A DNA stretch of 64,000 bases. It comes from CAWJMN01 sp963844055. Its GTDB lineage: Bacteria > Planctomycetota > Planctomycetia > Pirellulales > Pirellulaceae. Below, one piece after another: positions 17,367 to 26,554 of this stretch. Within the stretch, counting starts at the first letter, position 1. The number at the start of each line of letters is the position of its first letter. The stretch spans positions 1,178,001-1,242,000 of the forward strand of contig CAWJMN010000001.1 of the NCBI GenBank assembly GCA_963844055.1. The letters are read 5' to 3'. The notes under the pieces are model-generated. The model made no database searches. It saw nothing but the letters and a program-made list of their open reading frames with translations, and was not told the DNA's origin. Position numbers and translations under genes: made by a program.

Positions 17367-18203
17367 ATGGTCATGTGTGTGTCACAGCGATTCATTCAGC
17401 TTGCCCTTGGGGTAGTTGTGTTTTGCTGCGCGCTAAGCATGGGTGGGTGTGCTCGCTTTCGCATGCCTAGCATGAGCCAAGGGCCCAGGCCGCCGCTTGA
17501 AAACCCTCTGTTTGTTCCAGCACTGGATCGCGAGTTCCTTTGGAACCAAACTGTTGATGTAGTAGACGACTTCTTTCGCATTGAACGGGAAGAACGGATT
17601 CGCTTGATTGGTGGCGTGCTTACCGAAGGGCGAATTGACACGTTTCCCAAGGTTGGCAGCACGGTCTTTGAGCCGTGGAAGGAAGATTCGACCTGGGGTA
17701 ACGAACGTTGGTTGGCAACGTTTCAATCCATTCGCCGACGGGCGATCGTGCGCGTGATTCCAACATCGGGCGGCTATCTGATCGATGTTGTCGTGAATAA
17801 AGAACTGGAAGATCTTGATAAGCCGGAAAATGCAACGGCTGGCGGATCTACTTTGCGGCACGATGGAACACTTAATCGTCGCGAAGGAACGGCAGGGCGA
17901 TATAGCACTACGCTGGGCTGGATCAACAAGGGACGCGATGAATCACTGGAACAGCTAATCCTTGAGCGAATCAGCCAGCGACTGAGCATTCTCACCTCGG
18001 TGGAACGCTTGCCCGCAGGGGAAGTCGATTCAGGATCGAGTGCTACACAAGGGCAGCCGTTTGAAAGAACCGCGCCGATCGAAACGATTGATCGACCTCC
18101 GCCGCTGCAAAAGCCTTCAACGCGGCTGCCGCGTAACATCGAAGAGCCAGCGACCGATTCCGAGCCCGAAGAGCTACCTGCTCCTGGGCGAGTTCTTCCC
18201 TAA
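17367..18203 (+). CDS. Hypothetical lipoprotein
   Basis: 278-residue predicted lipoprotein of unknown function. Signal peptide ends in a lipobox, ALSMGGC, with Cys28 as the acylation site; a second start two codons on is possible. The mature part (about 35-210) has a mixed alpha/beta pattern with VVDDFFRIEREERIRLIGGVL and TTLGWINKGRDESLEQLILERI. The last 60 residues are Pro/Glu/Arg-rich and probably unstructured. It follows the secretin-like gene after 17 bp and is probably co-expressed; a pilotin-like or assembly role is only a guess. Convergent with the sensor kinase gene, leaving 17 bp between the stops. Confidence 0.75.
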   Translation: MVMCVSQRFIQLALGVVVFCCALSMGGCARFRMPSMSQGPRPPLENPLFVPALDREFLWNQTVDVVDDFFRIEREERIRLIGGVLTEGRIDTFPKVGSTVFEPWKEDSTWGNERWLATFQSIRRRAIVRVIPTSGGYLIDVVVNKELEDLDKPENATAGGSTLRHDGTLNRREGTAGRYSTTLGWINKGRDESLEQLILERISQRLSILTSVERLPAGEVDSGSSATQGQPFERTAPIETIDRPPPLQKPSTRLPRNIEEPATDSEPEELPAPGRVLP

Positions 18204-18220
18204 GAATCTGCGGCGGTCGC

Positions 18221-19064
18221 TTAGTACGTCGCCGGCGGAGCTTCGGCTGGCTTGCTGGTGGGCAATGTACCCGCAGTGTCACCCATGGGGGCAACGGGAG
18301 CGGCTGAAACCGGCACAGGCTGGGTAACAGGAAGGCGGATAATGAACTGCGTCCCCTTACCGACCGTGCTTTCAACGCGAATACGTCCACGATGAGCTTC
18401 GATGATTCGCAAACAGGCAGAAAGCCCTAGGCCAGTTCCCCCCTTGCCACTTTCATCGGGTCCCGTCTTGGTGGTGAAGAAGGGATCAAAGATCTTGCGA
18501 AGCTTGTCGGCAGGAATGCCCGATCCGCTGTCGCGCACGATCAGATCCACCGTGTTGCTTTCTGCATCATGGTCAAGCTTGATAAGCAGGCGGCCGCCGG
18601 ACGCCATGGCTTGCCGTGCATTGATGATTAGGTTCAAGAGAACTTGCTGCAACTGGTTTCCAATCGCTTGGATCTTCGGAGCCGTTCCAATTTGCAATTC
18701 GATGGAGATGCGATACTTCGTAAGTTCACGCTCTAGCAGTACGAGCGTGTCATCGATTAGCTGCGCGTAGGTCGGTTGGCTCGAAAGCGTTCGACCGGTT
18801 CCGCGCCATTCCCAATACCGATGCGGTCAGCTTCGTCGCACGGGTGGCACAGGCAAAAATCTTATCAAGCGCCTTGTCGCGAGTTGCCTCATCCTTGTGA
18901 CGCTGCCCCATACGGGCATAGTTCAAAACCGTCATCAGGATGTTGTTGAACTCGTGCGTCGTGGTGCTCATCAGCTCCCCCAGCGCTGCCAGCTTTTGTG
19001 ACTGTGCCAGCTGTTGCTGAAGGATTTCGATTTGCTGCTCAGGAGTTAGTTCGCTATCCGCCAT
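18221..19064 (-). CDS. Sensor histidine kinase (one frameshift)
   Basis: Short cytoplasmic histidine kinase without an obvious sensor domain. From ATG 19064: a coiled coil (PEQQIEILQQQLAQSQKL), then the DHp helix LGELMSTTTHEFNNILMTVL with phosphoacceptor His37. Near 18764 one extra base breaks the frame; removing it joins FEPTDLR to QLIDDTLVLLERE. The ATPase domain follows with the N box LLNLIINARQAM, G1 DSGSGIPADK, F box FDPFFTTK and G2 GTGLGLS, and a Pro/Ala-rich tail ends the protein at about 280 residues. No response regulator is adjacent, so its partner is unknown. The break is probably a sequence error, since both halves are fully conserved. Confidence 0.85.
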
Positions 19065-19277
19065 GGATTTGTGCTAGCAATGATTTCAAGGAGAGTGGTG
19101 ATCGCGTGGGTTCGAGTTGCCCAAGGCTGCCAAGTTATCTGTCTTCTCGATTTGACGCGGGGTTCGCAGACTGTCTAGGCTTGGCACTTCTCGTGTTTTT
19201 ACGCAAATTGCCGGGCGTATTTTCTGGACCCACTCTTCTATCGACGAACCAGCCTAGTGGGGATTACGCGCGGTTCC

Positions 19278-19283
19278 TATAAT
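19278..19283 (+). promoter_or_regulatory. Candidate -10 element (TATAAT)
   Basis: A perfect TATAAT lies 83 bp before the likely start of the small gene at 19366. No good -35 is seen 16-18 bp upstream, so this is a weak call. Nothing else is recognised in 19065-19365. Confidence 0.25.
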
Positions 19284-19365
19284 CCCATCGCTTTCGGCAA
19301 TCCGAATGCAACAGGGGGCCAGGGATGAGCCCAAGGACTGCAATAAGAATGGGAAGGATGCACGG

Positions 19366-19626
19366 ATGCATACCGTCGAACTAATGGACGCCTTATTAGG
19401 CGTGGCCGAAAAGTTGGGATACCAAATTCGGCAAGAGTGGCTGGGTGGGGCAGGTGGGGGGAAATGTGAGTTTGGGGGGCGAAGGTTTATCTTCGTCGAC
19501 CTGGCGCTTAGCGTTGTTGAGCAGCAAGAGCAAGTTGCTTCTGCGCTTCGCGATGATCCGGCCGTCAACACACTATCACTAAGTGGACCGATACGGCGGG
19601 CTCTTGGCCTACGCCGTGCGGCTTAG
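19366..19626 (+). CDS. Small conserved-looking hypothetical protein
   Basis: About 86 residues from ATG 19366; the frame is open from 19306, but the first 20 codons are polar and unlike the rest. Sequence begins MHTVELMDALLGVAEKLGYQ and contains CEFGGRRFIFVDLALSVVEQ and a C-terminal basic GLRRAA. Predicted alpha/beta soluble protein, no family recognised. It ends 32 bp before the stop of cstA on the opposite strand. Confidence 0.6.
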   Translation: MHTVELMDALLGVAEKLGYQIRQEWLGGAGGGKCEFGGRRFIFVDLALSVVEQQEQVASALRDDPAVNTLSLSGPIRRALGLRRAA

Positions 19627-19657
19627 TGGATACGTCGAAGCCAATTGCCTATTTCAG

Positions 19658-21424
19658 TTAGGCTGTTGCGGGCTGGCGGTAACCCGTTGCAGTTGGGCTT
19701 GGGGTGCTGGGCTTGCCAAGCGATAGTAGCACAATGATGGCTTCGATAAGCATCAAGATCGCCAAAAAGAGAAGCACCACGCCCGCCCAACCAACGACAC
19801 TGGTCATTACCAGTTCGAATTTCCCGGGCTGTCCGGCGACAGGGACGTAAAAGGACTTCACCGTTAGGGTCCACAAGGCCCAGCTGCTCATTGCGTACAT
19901 CCAAACGGTAGGCAAGCCGGTAACGACCCAAACCCAAGCGGCCTTGCGCGTCTTCCACAGCCAGACCGTAATCCCAAGCAAGGTGAGCGCGGCGAGCAAT
20001 TGGTTGCTGGCACCAAACAATGGCCAAAACATCTTGTAGACGGCCGGCGCAGGATCGCCGTTGATGGTGTCCGGGTGCCGTAGCAAAAAGTAAAGCGGCA
20101 AACCAGCAGTCAGCGTTGTGCCGATGCATCGGCCGGCAAGTCCATGCATGCCGGTTAGCTCTTGCAGGATGAAGCGACCCAAGCGTGTACAAACATCGAG
20201 CGTGTCGTAAATGAATGTGGTGAAGGCAAGCAAGGCAAAGGTTGTTCCTAACACCGGATCGATGCCCACGGTCTGCAAAAACTTTGCAATCCCGGCTGCG
20301 TAGATCATGTTGGGACTGCCCGAAGCGAGTTCAGGCGAACCTGCTGCAAACATCATGACGCAGCATAGCGAAACGATGGCCACCATTCCTTCCAGCAGCA
20401 TCGTGCCGTAGCCAACGACTTTGGCGTCGGTCTCTGTTCGTAATTGCTTTGAGGTGGTGCCCGATGCAATTAGAGAGTGAAAGCCCGAACAGGCACCGCA
20501 GGCGATGGTGATAAACAGCATCGGAAACAACGTGGAAGCCTCGGCCGTTTTCATGATCGCGGGATACTTGATCTCGCCGCCCCCTAGGATAAGACCCAAA
20601 GCGCCAGCGCCCAAAGCAAAATAGAGGAAGTAGCCTCCCAATTGGCCGCGAGGTTGCAGGATCAGCCAAACCGGTGCTACGCCTGCGAGCAAGCAGTAGA
20701 CAAGCAAGATCACATCCCACATCTTGGCTTGCTGAGGTTGGGAAAGGCCGAAGTAATCGCCCAGAGGCATCGGAAATTTCGGTCCGATCCAAATCGCAAA
20801 TCCGGTTAATGCGATAAATACTGCGGTTGTCAAAGAGAGCGGTGTCTTCAAATACTTTAGGCACAGGCCCATGACCAGCGTTAGCATCAAGTACAACGTT
20901 GACGAGGTTGCAATGGCTGCGCCGGTAACGCCTCCAGCATCTGCCGAAGCAGCTCCAATGAAGGAGCGTGAGGTAATGTCGGTGAAGGCCACAATGATGT
21001 AGATCAGCGCGATCCAAATGAAACTCAAAAAGAGCAAGTAAGCGCGCTGGCTCATGTGGTCGCGAACGACTTCTGCAATCGACTTGGCCTTGTGCCGTAC
21101 GGAGGCAACCAGAGCAAAGAAGTCATGCGTGCCGCCGATGAAGACCGACCCAATCAAAATCCAAAGCAGAGCGGGCAACCAGCCAAACGTCATTCCCGCC
21201 AGGATAGGACCCACGATTGGGCCAGCAGCAGCGATGGCGGAAAAGTGCTGAGGAACGAGCGAAGATGGGTTCAGGGGATCAAAGTCGATGCCATCCTGCA
21301 GCTCCACGGCGGGCGTGACTGTCTTGGGATCAAGTCCGGCCAACCTGGCCAGAAGTGTTCCATAGGTGTAGTACGCCACAAACAGGATAACGGCCGAGAC
21401 CACAACAACGACAAGCAAATTCAT
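19658..21424 (-). CDS. cstA: CstA-family carbon starvation / peptide or pyruvate transporter
   Basis: Inner-membrane carrier of the CstA family; characterised relatives import peptides or pyruvate during carbon limitation. The 588-residue protein is hydrophobic throughout with about 16 predicted helices. Family signatures seen: FSAIAAAGPIVGPILAG near residue 62, GSVFIGGTHDFFALVAS (about 93), CGACSGFHSLIASGTTSKQL and TFIYDTLDVCTRLGRFILQEL (about 410-435), and FGASNQLLAALTL (about 480). It is shorter than E. coli CstA (about 700), matching the shorter subfamily. Divergent from nagA, with about 220 bp between the starts. Whether the substrate is pyruvate or peptides cannot be decided here. Confidence 0.93.
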   Translation of the reverse strand: MNLLVVVVVSAVILFVAYYTYGTLLARLAGLDPKTVTPAVELQDGIDFDPLNPSSLVPQHFSAIAAAGPIVGPILAGMTFGWLPALLWILIGSVFIGGTHDFFALVASVRHKAKSIAEVVRDHMSQRAYLLFLSFIWIALIYIIVAFTDITSRSFIGAASADAGGVTGAAIATSSTLYLMLTLVMGLCLKYLKTPLSLTTAVFIALTGFAIWIGPKFPMPLGDYFGLSQPQQAKMWDVILLVYCLLAGVAPVWLILQPRGQLGGYFLYFALGAGALGLILGGGEIKYPAIMKTAEASTLFPMLFITIACGACSGFHSLIASGTTSKQLRTETDAKVVGYGTMLLEGMVAIVSLCCVMMFAAGSPELASGSPNMIYAAGIAKFLQTVGIDPVLGTTFALLAFTTFIYDTLDVCTRLGRFILQELTGMHGLAGRCIGTTLTAGLPLYFLLRHPDTINGDPAPAVYKMFWPLFGASNQLLAALTLLGITVWLWKTRKAAWVWVVTGLPTVWMYAMSSWALWTLTVKSFYVPVAGQPGKFELVMTSVVGWAGVVLLFLAILMLIEAIIVLLSLGKPSTPSPTATGYRQPATA

Positions 21425-21643
21425 AACCGGTCATCCAAGCAAGGGATTTTTGGGGACGCCTAGCCCAAGCTGTACGCCCCATTCGCATCTGTTAAAATAC
21501 GCCGAACGACGAACATTCGCAATCGAGTCACACCTTCATGCTGTGTGGATTTCCCCTCAACAGGGCCGCATTCGCCTGGAATGTGTGGCAGTGCCTGTCG
21601 TTCCCACCGGTTTTTCCTCGCCTGCTACTGAAGAAACACTGCC

Positions 21644-22827
21644 ATGCACGAGATTTTGGCCCGTCGCTACGACACCCAGCAACCGGTTCGCATTTTGTGG
21701 GAGGGGCCCAGCGGTGCGGCCACGATCAAAAAAATCTTGCCAGCTCGTGGGGTAGGGGATGCCAGCCGACTCCCTTGGGTGGCACCGGGATTTGTGGATC
21801 TGCAAGTCAATGGTTTTGGCGGAATTGACTTCAACCAAGCGGATCTAACGATTGAGGGGGTGGAAAAGGTTTGTTGTGGGCTGGATCGGTATGGCACCAC
21901 GAAACTACTTCCTACGTGCACGACGGCCGGACATGATTTGCTGGCCCGCTCGATGGCCGTTATGGCGGAGTCGTATGCGAAATTGCCAAACGTGAAGCGG
22001 CGGATGGCAGGCATTCATCTCGAAGGCCCGTACATTGCTCCGGATGATGGCCCGCGGGGAGCACACCCACGGGAGCATGTGCGTGTACCGAATTGGCAAG
22101 AATTTGAAACGCTCCAATCAGCTGCGAGGGGACTGATCAAGCTGGTGACGTTGTCGCCCGAGTATCCTGAGGCGATCGATTTTATTCGCAAAGCAGCAAA
22201 GTCAGGCGTGCTGGTGGCGATTGGTCACACGCAGGCAACTTCGGATCAAATTGCCGCGGCAGTAGATGCAGGGCGCGGCTAAGCACCCATCTTGGCAATG
22301 GTGCCCATACGCAGCTTCGTCGTCATCCCAATTACATTTGGGACCAGCTTGCCGAAGATCGTCTAACGGCAAGCCTCATTGCCGATGGACATCATCTTTC
22401 TAAAAACGTGCTAAAGGCGATGCTGCGGGCCAAGTCACCACGCCGCGCCATCCTTGTTAGCGACATTACCGGCATGGCGGGGATGCCGGTGGGTGTTTAT
22501 CACGGTCCTTTGGGTTCCGTTGAGGTGCTTGAAGATGGCCGACTTGTGGTTGCTGGGCAACGCTCACTACTGGCGGGGGCAGCGCTGCCGATTTCTGTCG
22601 GCGTAGCACACTTGGTGCAGCATATGGAGATTTCATTGGCGGATGCCGTTGCCATGGCCAGCACTCAGCCTGCCCACATGATTGGGCTGCCAGCGGCTGA
22701 CATCAACCTGGGTGATGCAGCGGATTTGGTGGTGTTTGACCTGCCAGAACCGTCACTGGAAATGGCCGTTTCGGATCTTATCATCCACAAAACGGTGCTA
22801 GGTGGTGAAGTGGTCTACTCGGGCTAG
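21644..22827 (+). CDS. nagA: N-acetylglucosamine-6-phosphate deacetylase NagA (one frameshift)
   Basis: Amidohydrolase that removes acetate from GlcNAc-6-phosphate in amino-sugar catabolism or cell-wall recycling. From ATG 21644: APGFVDLQVNGFGGIDF, GIHLEGPYIAPDDGPRGAH (metal Glu) and VAIGHTQATSDQI (metal His). Near 22271 the frame runs into a TAA, but adding one G to the GGG run gives DAGARLSTHLGNGAH and the frame then continues through IADGHHLSKNVL and the catalytic-Asp motif SDITGMAG to the stop at 22827. Restored length about 394 residues, normal for the family. The break falls in a G homopolymer, as expected of a sequencing undercall. Stop codon overlaps that of the opposing gene within CTAG. 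Confidence 0.9.
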
Positions 22828-23641
22828 TCGCTGGCAAGTAGTTCTTGCAATTGGGCCTCGGCATGATCGGCACGTTGTTCCAGCCCCAGACGCCATACCT
22901 CGGGTAAGTGTTGGGACAAGTCGTCCAAGCAGTCGGGAAAGCAACCAACGACAGAGCTGACGATCTTGGTATTGAGGTCGGACGAAGGTGCTGGGTTGAC
23001 GAGTAGTGGCTGGATCGAACTAGTCAAAGAGGCCATCGCCAGCGAGATGCTGAGTTGACGCGTTGCAGCGCAAGACGAGTCCACGCGATCTTCCGCAAAC
23101 TCTTGGGGCGGGATTGCTCAAAGGCAAGGTCCCAAATCAGTTCATTGCCATCGCCATCCTCTCGGACCATGTGCGACAGCAGCATGTCGTTCCATCGCTC
23201 AATCTTTCGGCGTAGCGTGTTGAGATGCGCCATCTGTGCAATCGTAAAGACGTTTCCGCCGGTCAACATTCGCAGCACACGGTTTCTGGCTTCTTGATGG
23301 CCAGATAGCACGCTTCGGGCAATCGGTTCCAAGTGGGCTTCGCCGAGGTTCTTATCCCAGCGACTAGCCACGGCCACAAAACCACGCATCAAAAGTTCGC
23401 TGGCAAAGATCTCGCACGAAACGGGAACTGCAATGAGTTCGGCTCGGGCGGGATCAATCGGAGTTGTGGATTGAGCACCGATGAACTGGTGTAGCTTACT
23501 GGTCCAACGCAATTGACGGCACTTACTGGCCGTCCAGTATGTCTCCACAATCGAGAGCGCAACACGAGTTGGGCGACGGGAGATTTCCGCCCCTTCAATC
23601 AAAAGCCAAGCACCAAGCTTGAGAAGCTGCGAAGCATCCAT
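22824..23641 (-). CDS. Hypothetical protein, alpha-helical (one frameshift)
   Basis: No family recognised. From ATG 23641 the frame gives MDASQLLKLGAWLLIEGAEI, then a mostly helical Leu/Arg/Ala-rich sequence including MAHLNTLRRKIERWNDMLLS and KSLRKIAWTRLALQRV. Near 23050 it shifts by one base and continues as LSISLAMASLTSSIQPLLV, ending in EQRADHAEAQLQELLASD. Total about 272 residues if joined. Cysteine and histidine are few, and no signal peptide is visible. The join is inferred from continuous coding character and from the opposing strand having no gene here. Confidence 0.6.
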
Positions 23642-24025
23642 CCGGTTAGACCATCCCTCAAAAGAGTTGCCGTCGGTCGCAAGCCGAACTCGCTTTGCCA
23701 GGGATGCAAAACAACATTCGGTGACTGGACTTAGGGAAAAGCAGCTGCTGTGCCAGTTAGCTGAAACGGCTTTGGGTTGGCTGCTGGATGTGCTGTAAGT
23801 GGTTTGTGGTAAATGGGTTGTGTAATGTGCCCGGGGAAGGTGGCAGATTGCCGATCAGCTGGGATGTTGCGAATAAGCGGCATCGGGGGAGGCCCATGTT
23901 GCTTGTCTGCGCCAACGGTTTCCGCTGTTACGGGGGGCGGATGTCGATAAAATAAAGTCAGGCGAGGTGGTGATCGCAGGCCGTGCGAGCCCCCTTTTGC
24001 CAAAGTTTTGGAGCGAGGTGATCCT
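23642..24025. other. Gene-free region
   Basis: About 380 bp between divergent genes. A 90-codon minus-strand frame (23731-24003) has no recognisable motif or good start and I do not accept it. No clear promoter or hairpin was found. Confidence 0.45.
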
Positions 24026-24505
24026 ATGGCGTCCGTATCTTCTGGATCCTATCAACACACCCAGCGGGCTCCTTTGTGCTTGATGCTTTACGTCGTTGCG
24101 GCGCAGTTTGTCGTGACCGCTTGGCTAACCCGGGCCGTTTATTTTTTGCCCATCCTGTTCGCGGTGTTGTCCGTGGTCATGTTGGGGATAGCGATGTCGT
24201 TCCATTATTTGCGTGTTTCGTTAGAGGCAGATCGAGTCAAAATCGGATTTGGCCCTTTGCCCCTTTTTACAAAGACCGTGCGATACGAAGACATTGTTAG
24301 CGCCGAGGTTTCGCGCACGACCATCCTCGATGGTTGGGGGATTCACTATTCGCTGTCGGGTGCGTGGGTTTGGAACTTGTGGGGCTTTGAATGTGTTAGG
24401 TTGCAACTTGTGAAGGGGGGGCTATGCATCGGCACCAACGATGCCGCGCAGCTTGCGGCGGCCCTTCAGCAGCATATTCAAAACCGACCAGCAAAAGATT
24501 CTTAA
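24026..24505 (+). CDS. Two-helix membrane protein with PH-like (bPH) C-terminal domain
   Basis: About 159 residues. ATG 24026 is preceded by GAGGTG at a good distance; a TTG at 24008 is less likely. Two adjacent membrane helices (about 22-60: LMLYVVAAQFVVTAWL and FLPILFAVLSVVMLGIAMSF) are followed by a soluble domain with YLRVSLEADRVKIGFGPLPL and VRYEDIVSAEVSRT and a final GTNDAAQLAAALQQHI. This is the pattern of small bacterial PH-domain membrane proteins; function unknown. The D-lactate dehydrogenase gene starts 11 bp later, so the two are likely one transcript. Confidence 0.75.
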   Translation: MASVSSGSYQHTQRAPLCLMLYVVAAQFVVTAWLTRAVYFLPILFAVLSVVMLGIAMSFHYLRVSLEADRVKIGFGPLPLFTKTVRYEDIVSAEVSRTTILDGWGIHYSLSGAWVWNLWGFECVRLQLVKGGLCIGTNDAAQLAAALQQHIQNRPAKDS

Positions 24506-24515
24506 GAGGTATAGG

Positions 24516-25541
24516 ATGCGGATCGCTTGTTTCAGCAGTCAGTCTTACGACGAGCAACATCTACAAGCGGCCAACCAGTTGTTGGAACAGACGGAAATAG
24601 GTTCCTCGCACGAAATCACGTACTTTTCGCCCCGGCTATCGGTTACGACCGCGCCGCTGGCGGTGGATTACCCCGTCGTTTGCGCCTTTGTGAACGATGT
24701 GCTGGATACTGACGTTTTGACGATGTTGGCAGATAACGGTACGAAGCTTATCGCGCTTCGCTGTGCGGGTTATAACAACATCGATCTTGTAGCGGCCGCT
24801 CGCGTCGGTATTCGTGTGGTGCGGGTGCCCGCTTATTCGCCCTATGCCGTGGCAGAATACGCGCGAGCGCTCATCCTTACCTTAAACCGCAAAATTCATC
24901 GGGCTTTTGCGCGCGTGCGAGAGGGAAACTTTGAGCTGACCGGCTTAGAGGGCTTTGATCTTCATGGCCGTACGATTGGCATTATTGGTACCGGGACGAT
25001 TGGTACCGTCTTTGCTCGATTGATGACCGGGTTTGGCTGTGAGGTGCTGGGGTATGACAAATTCCCGAGTACTGCGTGTCAGCAACTGGGAGTGAAGTAT
25101 GTTCCGCTGGAAGAGCTGTGGCGCAGATCGGATGTGATTTCGTTGCACTGTCCACTCACGCCGCAAACCCATCATTTGGTCAATGCTGAAGCGATCGCCA
25201 TGATGAAGCGGGGCGTCATGCTGGTAAACACGAGTCGTGGTGCCGTGATCGACACGCAGGCCGTTGTTGCGGGGCTAAAATCCAAGCAGATTGGGGCACT
25301 TGCCATTGATGTTTATGAAGAAGAGTCGGAGTACTTCTTTCGCGATCTAAGCAACCAAGGTGTGGCAGATGACACTTTGGCGCGGCTCATCAGTTTTCCT
25401 AATGTGTTGGTAACGAGTCACCAAGGGTTTTTCACCTCGGACGCATTACAAAGTATCGCGCAAACGACGCTCAAAAGTGTTTCGGAGTTTGCGGCTGGCC
25501 TGCCACTCTCCTGTGAAGTCAAACTTCCCGCGGTCAGCTAG
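24516..25541 (+). CDS. ldhA: D-lactate dehydrogenase / 2-hydroxyacid dehydrogenase
   Basis: NAD-dependent D-2-hydroxyacid dehydrogenase, closest by motif to fermentative D-lactate dehydrogenases (pyruvate to D-lactate). Start chosen at 24516 (AAGAGGTATAGG upstream; MRIACFSSQSYDEQ matches the family start) although the frame is open from 24441. 341 residues. Substrate-domain motif ALRCAGYNNIDL, Rossmann GIIGTGTIGTVFARL (about 152-166), SDVISLHCPLTPQTHHL, catalytic Arg in VNTSRGAVIDT (about 235), and His in VTSHQGFFTSDAL (about 305), with FRDLSNQGVADDTL typical of LdhA. The gene name is by family; other 2-hydroxyacids are possible substrates. Confidence 0.9.
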   Translation: MRIACFSSQSYDEQHLQAANQLLEQTEIGSSHEITYFSPRLSVTTAPLAVDYPVVCAFVNDVLDTDVLTMLADNGTKLIALRCAGYNNIDLVAAARVGIRVVRVPAYSPYAVAEYARALILTLNRKIHRAFARVREGNFELTGLEGFDLHGRTIGIIGTGTIGTVFARLMTGFGCEVLGYDKFPSTACQQLGVKYVPLEELWRRSDVISLHCPLTPQTHHLVNAEAIAMMKRGVMLVNTSRGAVIDTQAVVAGLKSKQIGALAIDVYEEESEYFFRDLSNQGVADDTLARLISFPNVLVTSHQGFFTSDALQSIAQTTLKSVSEFAAGLPLSCEVKLPAVS

Positions 25542-25552
25542 TTGCCCGTTTG

Positions 25553-25924
25553 CTACTTTTCTGGCACATAGATGATTTGCCCGTCATTAAGTTGATAGGC
25601 AGTGCCCAGCTTGGTCCCTTCACCGGTCAGCTTTTGATCGGAGGGAGTTAGCCGCGCGATCGTTTTTGCGGTGCGGCGCTGGATGGTTAGCTCACCTGTT
25701 TGCGGATCCTTGGAGACCGTTGTTTCAACAGAGGGTGTCTCTTTGGCGAGTTTCATGGCTGTTGGGTTTAGACGTAGAGCCACAACAATTGCCAGCATAA
25801 GGCCCACGCTCAAGACGATGGCCGCATCAAAGAGGTTGGCCACGCTGGCGAGTGGGTCTTCATCGGCAAGGTCGAGCAAACGCTTGTGTCTTGCGGATCG
25901 GCGTGTGGAAGTAGCAATAGCCAT
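25553..25924 (-). CDS. DUF2149 membrane protein (HmuV-like)
   Basis: 123-residue protein of the DUF2149 family, which in bacteria and archaea accompanies CobN-like chelatases and ExbB-type channels. Basic N-terminus, DEDPLASVANLFDAAIVLSVGLM (about 21-44; the D-P-x5-N-L-x-D pattern is typical), one membrane helix (about 33-53), then a periplasmic part ending in GTKLGTAYQLNDGQIIYVPE. Single-helix topology with a short cytoplasmic N-terminus is like ExbD/MotB, so it probably partners the ExbB-like channel encoded 3 bp upstream. In Bacteroidetes the equivalent is HmuV. Last gene of the operon, 11 bp from the convergent dehydrogenase gene. Confidence 0.88.
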   Translation of the reverse strand: MAIATSTRRSARHKRLLDLADEDPLASVANLFDAAIVLSVGLMLAIVVALRLNPTAMKLAKETPSVETTVSKDPQTGELTIQRRTAKTIARLTPSDQKLTGEGTKLGTAYQLNDGQIIYVPEK

Positions 25925-25927
25925 CGG

Positions 25928-26539
25928 TTAGCCTTTTGCTCCTTGCAGGCCATCACAAACAAAATCGATTGCAGCCATGTCTTTGGAATACCAGTGCCTG
26001 CGCCAATGTGCCAGCAAATAGCACACGCCGCCAGCAAAGAGGCCGACAATGGTTGTGCTAAAGGCGACAACTAGGTTCTGTGCCAAGGAGTTTAGGTCTC
26101 CCTGTGCAAGGCCGATGAGTGCCGGACCCAGCGGGATAAGCGTTCCCATCAGGCCGAGCATCGGAGCAATACGTACGCCCACATTCAATGAGGAAAGCCG
26201 TTTGGAGGCCTGGATCTCTAGTGAAGATGCTAGGTGCGATAGGTAGTGCGGGCTGCGTAAGTGAGTCGCGCCCAGAACCGCAAAATCTCCCAGCAGCCCC
26301 GGCATCGCGCCGTGCTGGAAAAACTGCTCGATGGCTTGCGGATCGATCTGCTCCTGCTTCATTGCGGGGCTTGAATGGAACTTTTGCCAATGTGGCAAGC
26401 ATCGCCGGCGTTCCAACGCTTCGCGCAAAAAGATTCCGGTCTCATAGAGTGACCAGGCGCAAAAGCCCAGCAGCGCAACCATGACGGGAATGAGCAGCAC
26501 GCTCGAAAGTACATACAGGATCTCGGCAAGGGCTTCCAT
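25928..26539 (-). CDS. MotA/TolQ/ExbB-type proton channel (HmuU-like)
   Basis: 203-residue inner-membrane protein of the MotA/TolQ/ExbB family. An N-terminal helix (about 5-30, VLSSVLLIPVMVALLGFCAW) precedes a cytoplasmic segment (RRRCLPHWQKFHSS). Two further helices follow: VRIAPMLGLMGTLIPLGPALIGL (about 121-143, the conserved LGLxGTL motif) and LVVAFSTTIVGLFAGGVCYLLA (about 152-175). Such channels use ion flow to drive work in the periplasm. Located between the chelatase gene (15 bp upstream) and DUF2149 (3 bp downstream), it is expected to energise the chelatase or substrate handling. No TonB or TonB-dependent receptor is in the window. Confidence 0.9.
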   Translation of the reverse strand: MEALAEILYVLSSVLLIPVMVALLGFCAWSLYETGIFLREALERRRCLPHWQKFHSSPAMKQEQIDPQAIEQFFQHGAMPGLLGDFAVLGATHLRSPHYLSHLASSLEIQASKRLSSLNVGVRIAPMLGLMGTLIPLGPALIGLAQGDLNSLAQNLVVAFSTTIVGLFAGGVCYLLAHWRRHWYSKDMAAIDFVCDGLQGAKG

Positions 26540-26554
26540 GATTTCCTCGGGATG

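Noticed and set aside
23731..24003. 90-codon minus-strand frame in the gap before the bPH-like gene
   Set aside because: Pro/His-rich random-looking sequence, no good start, no recognisable homology.
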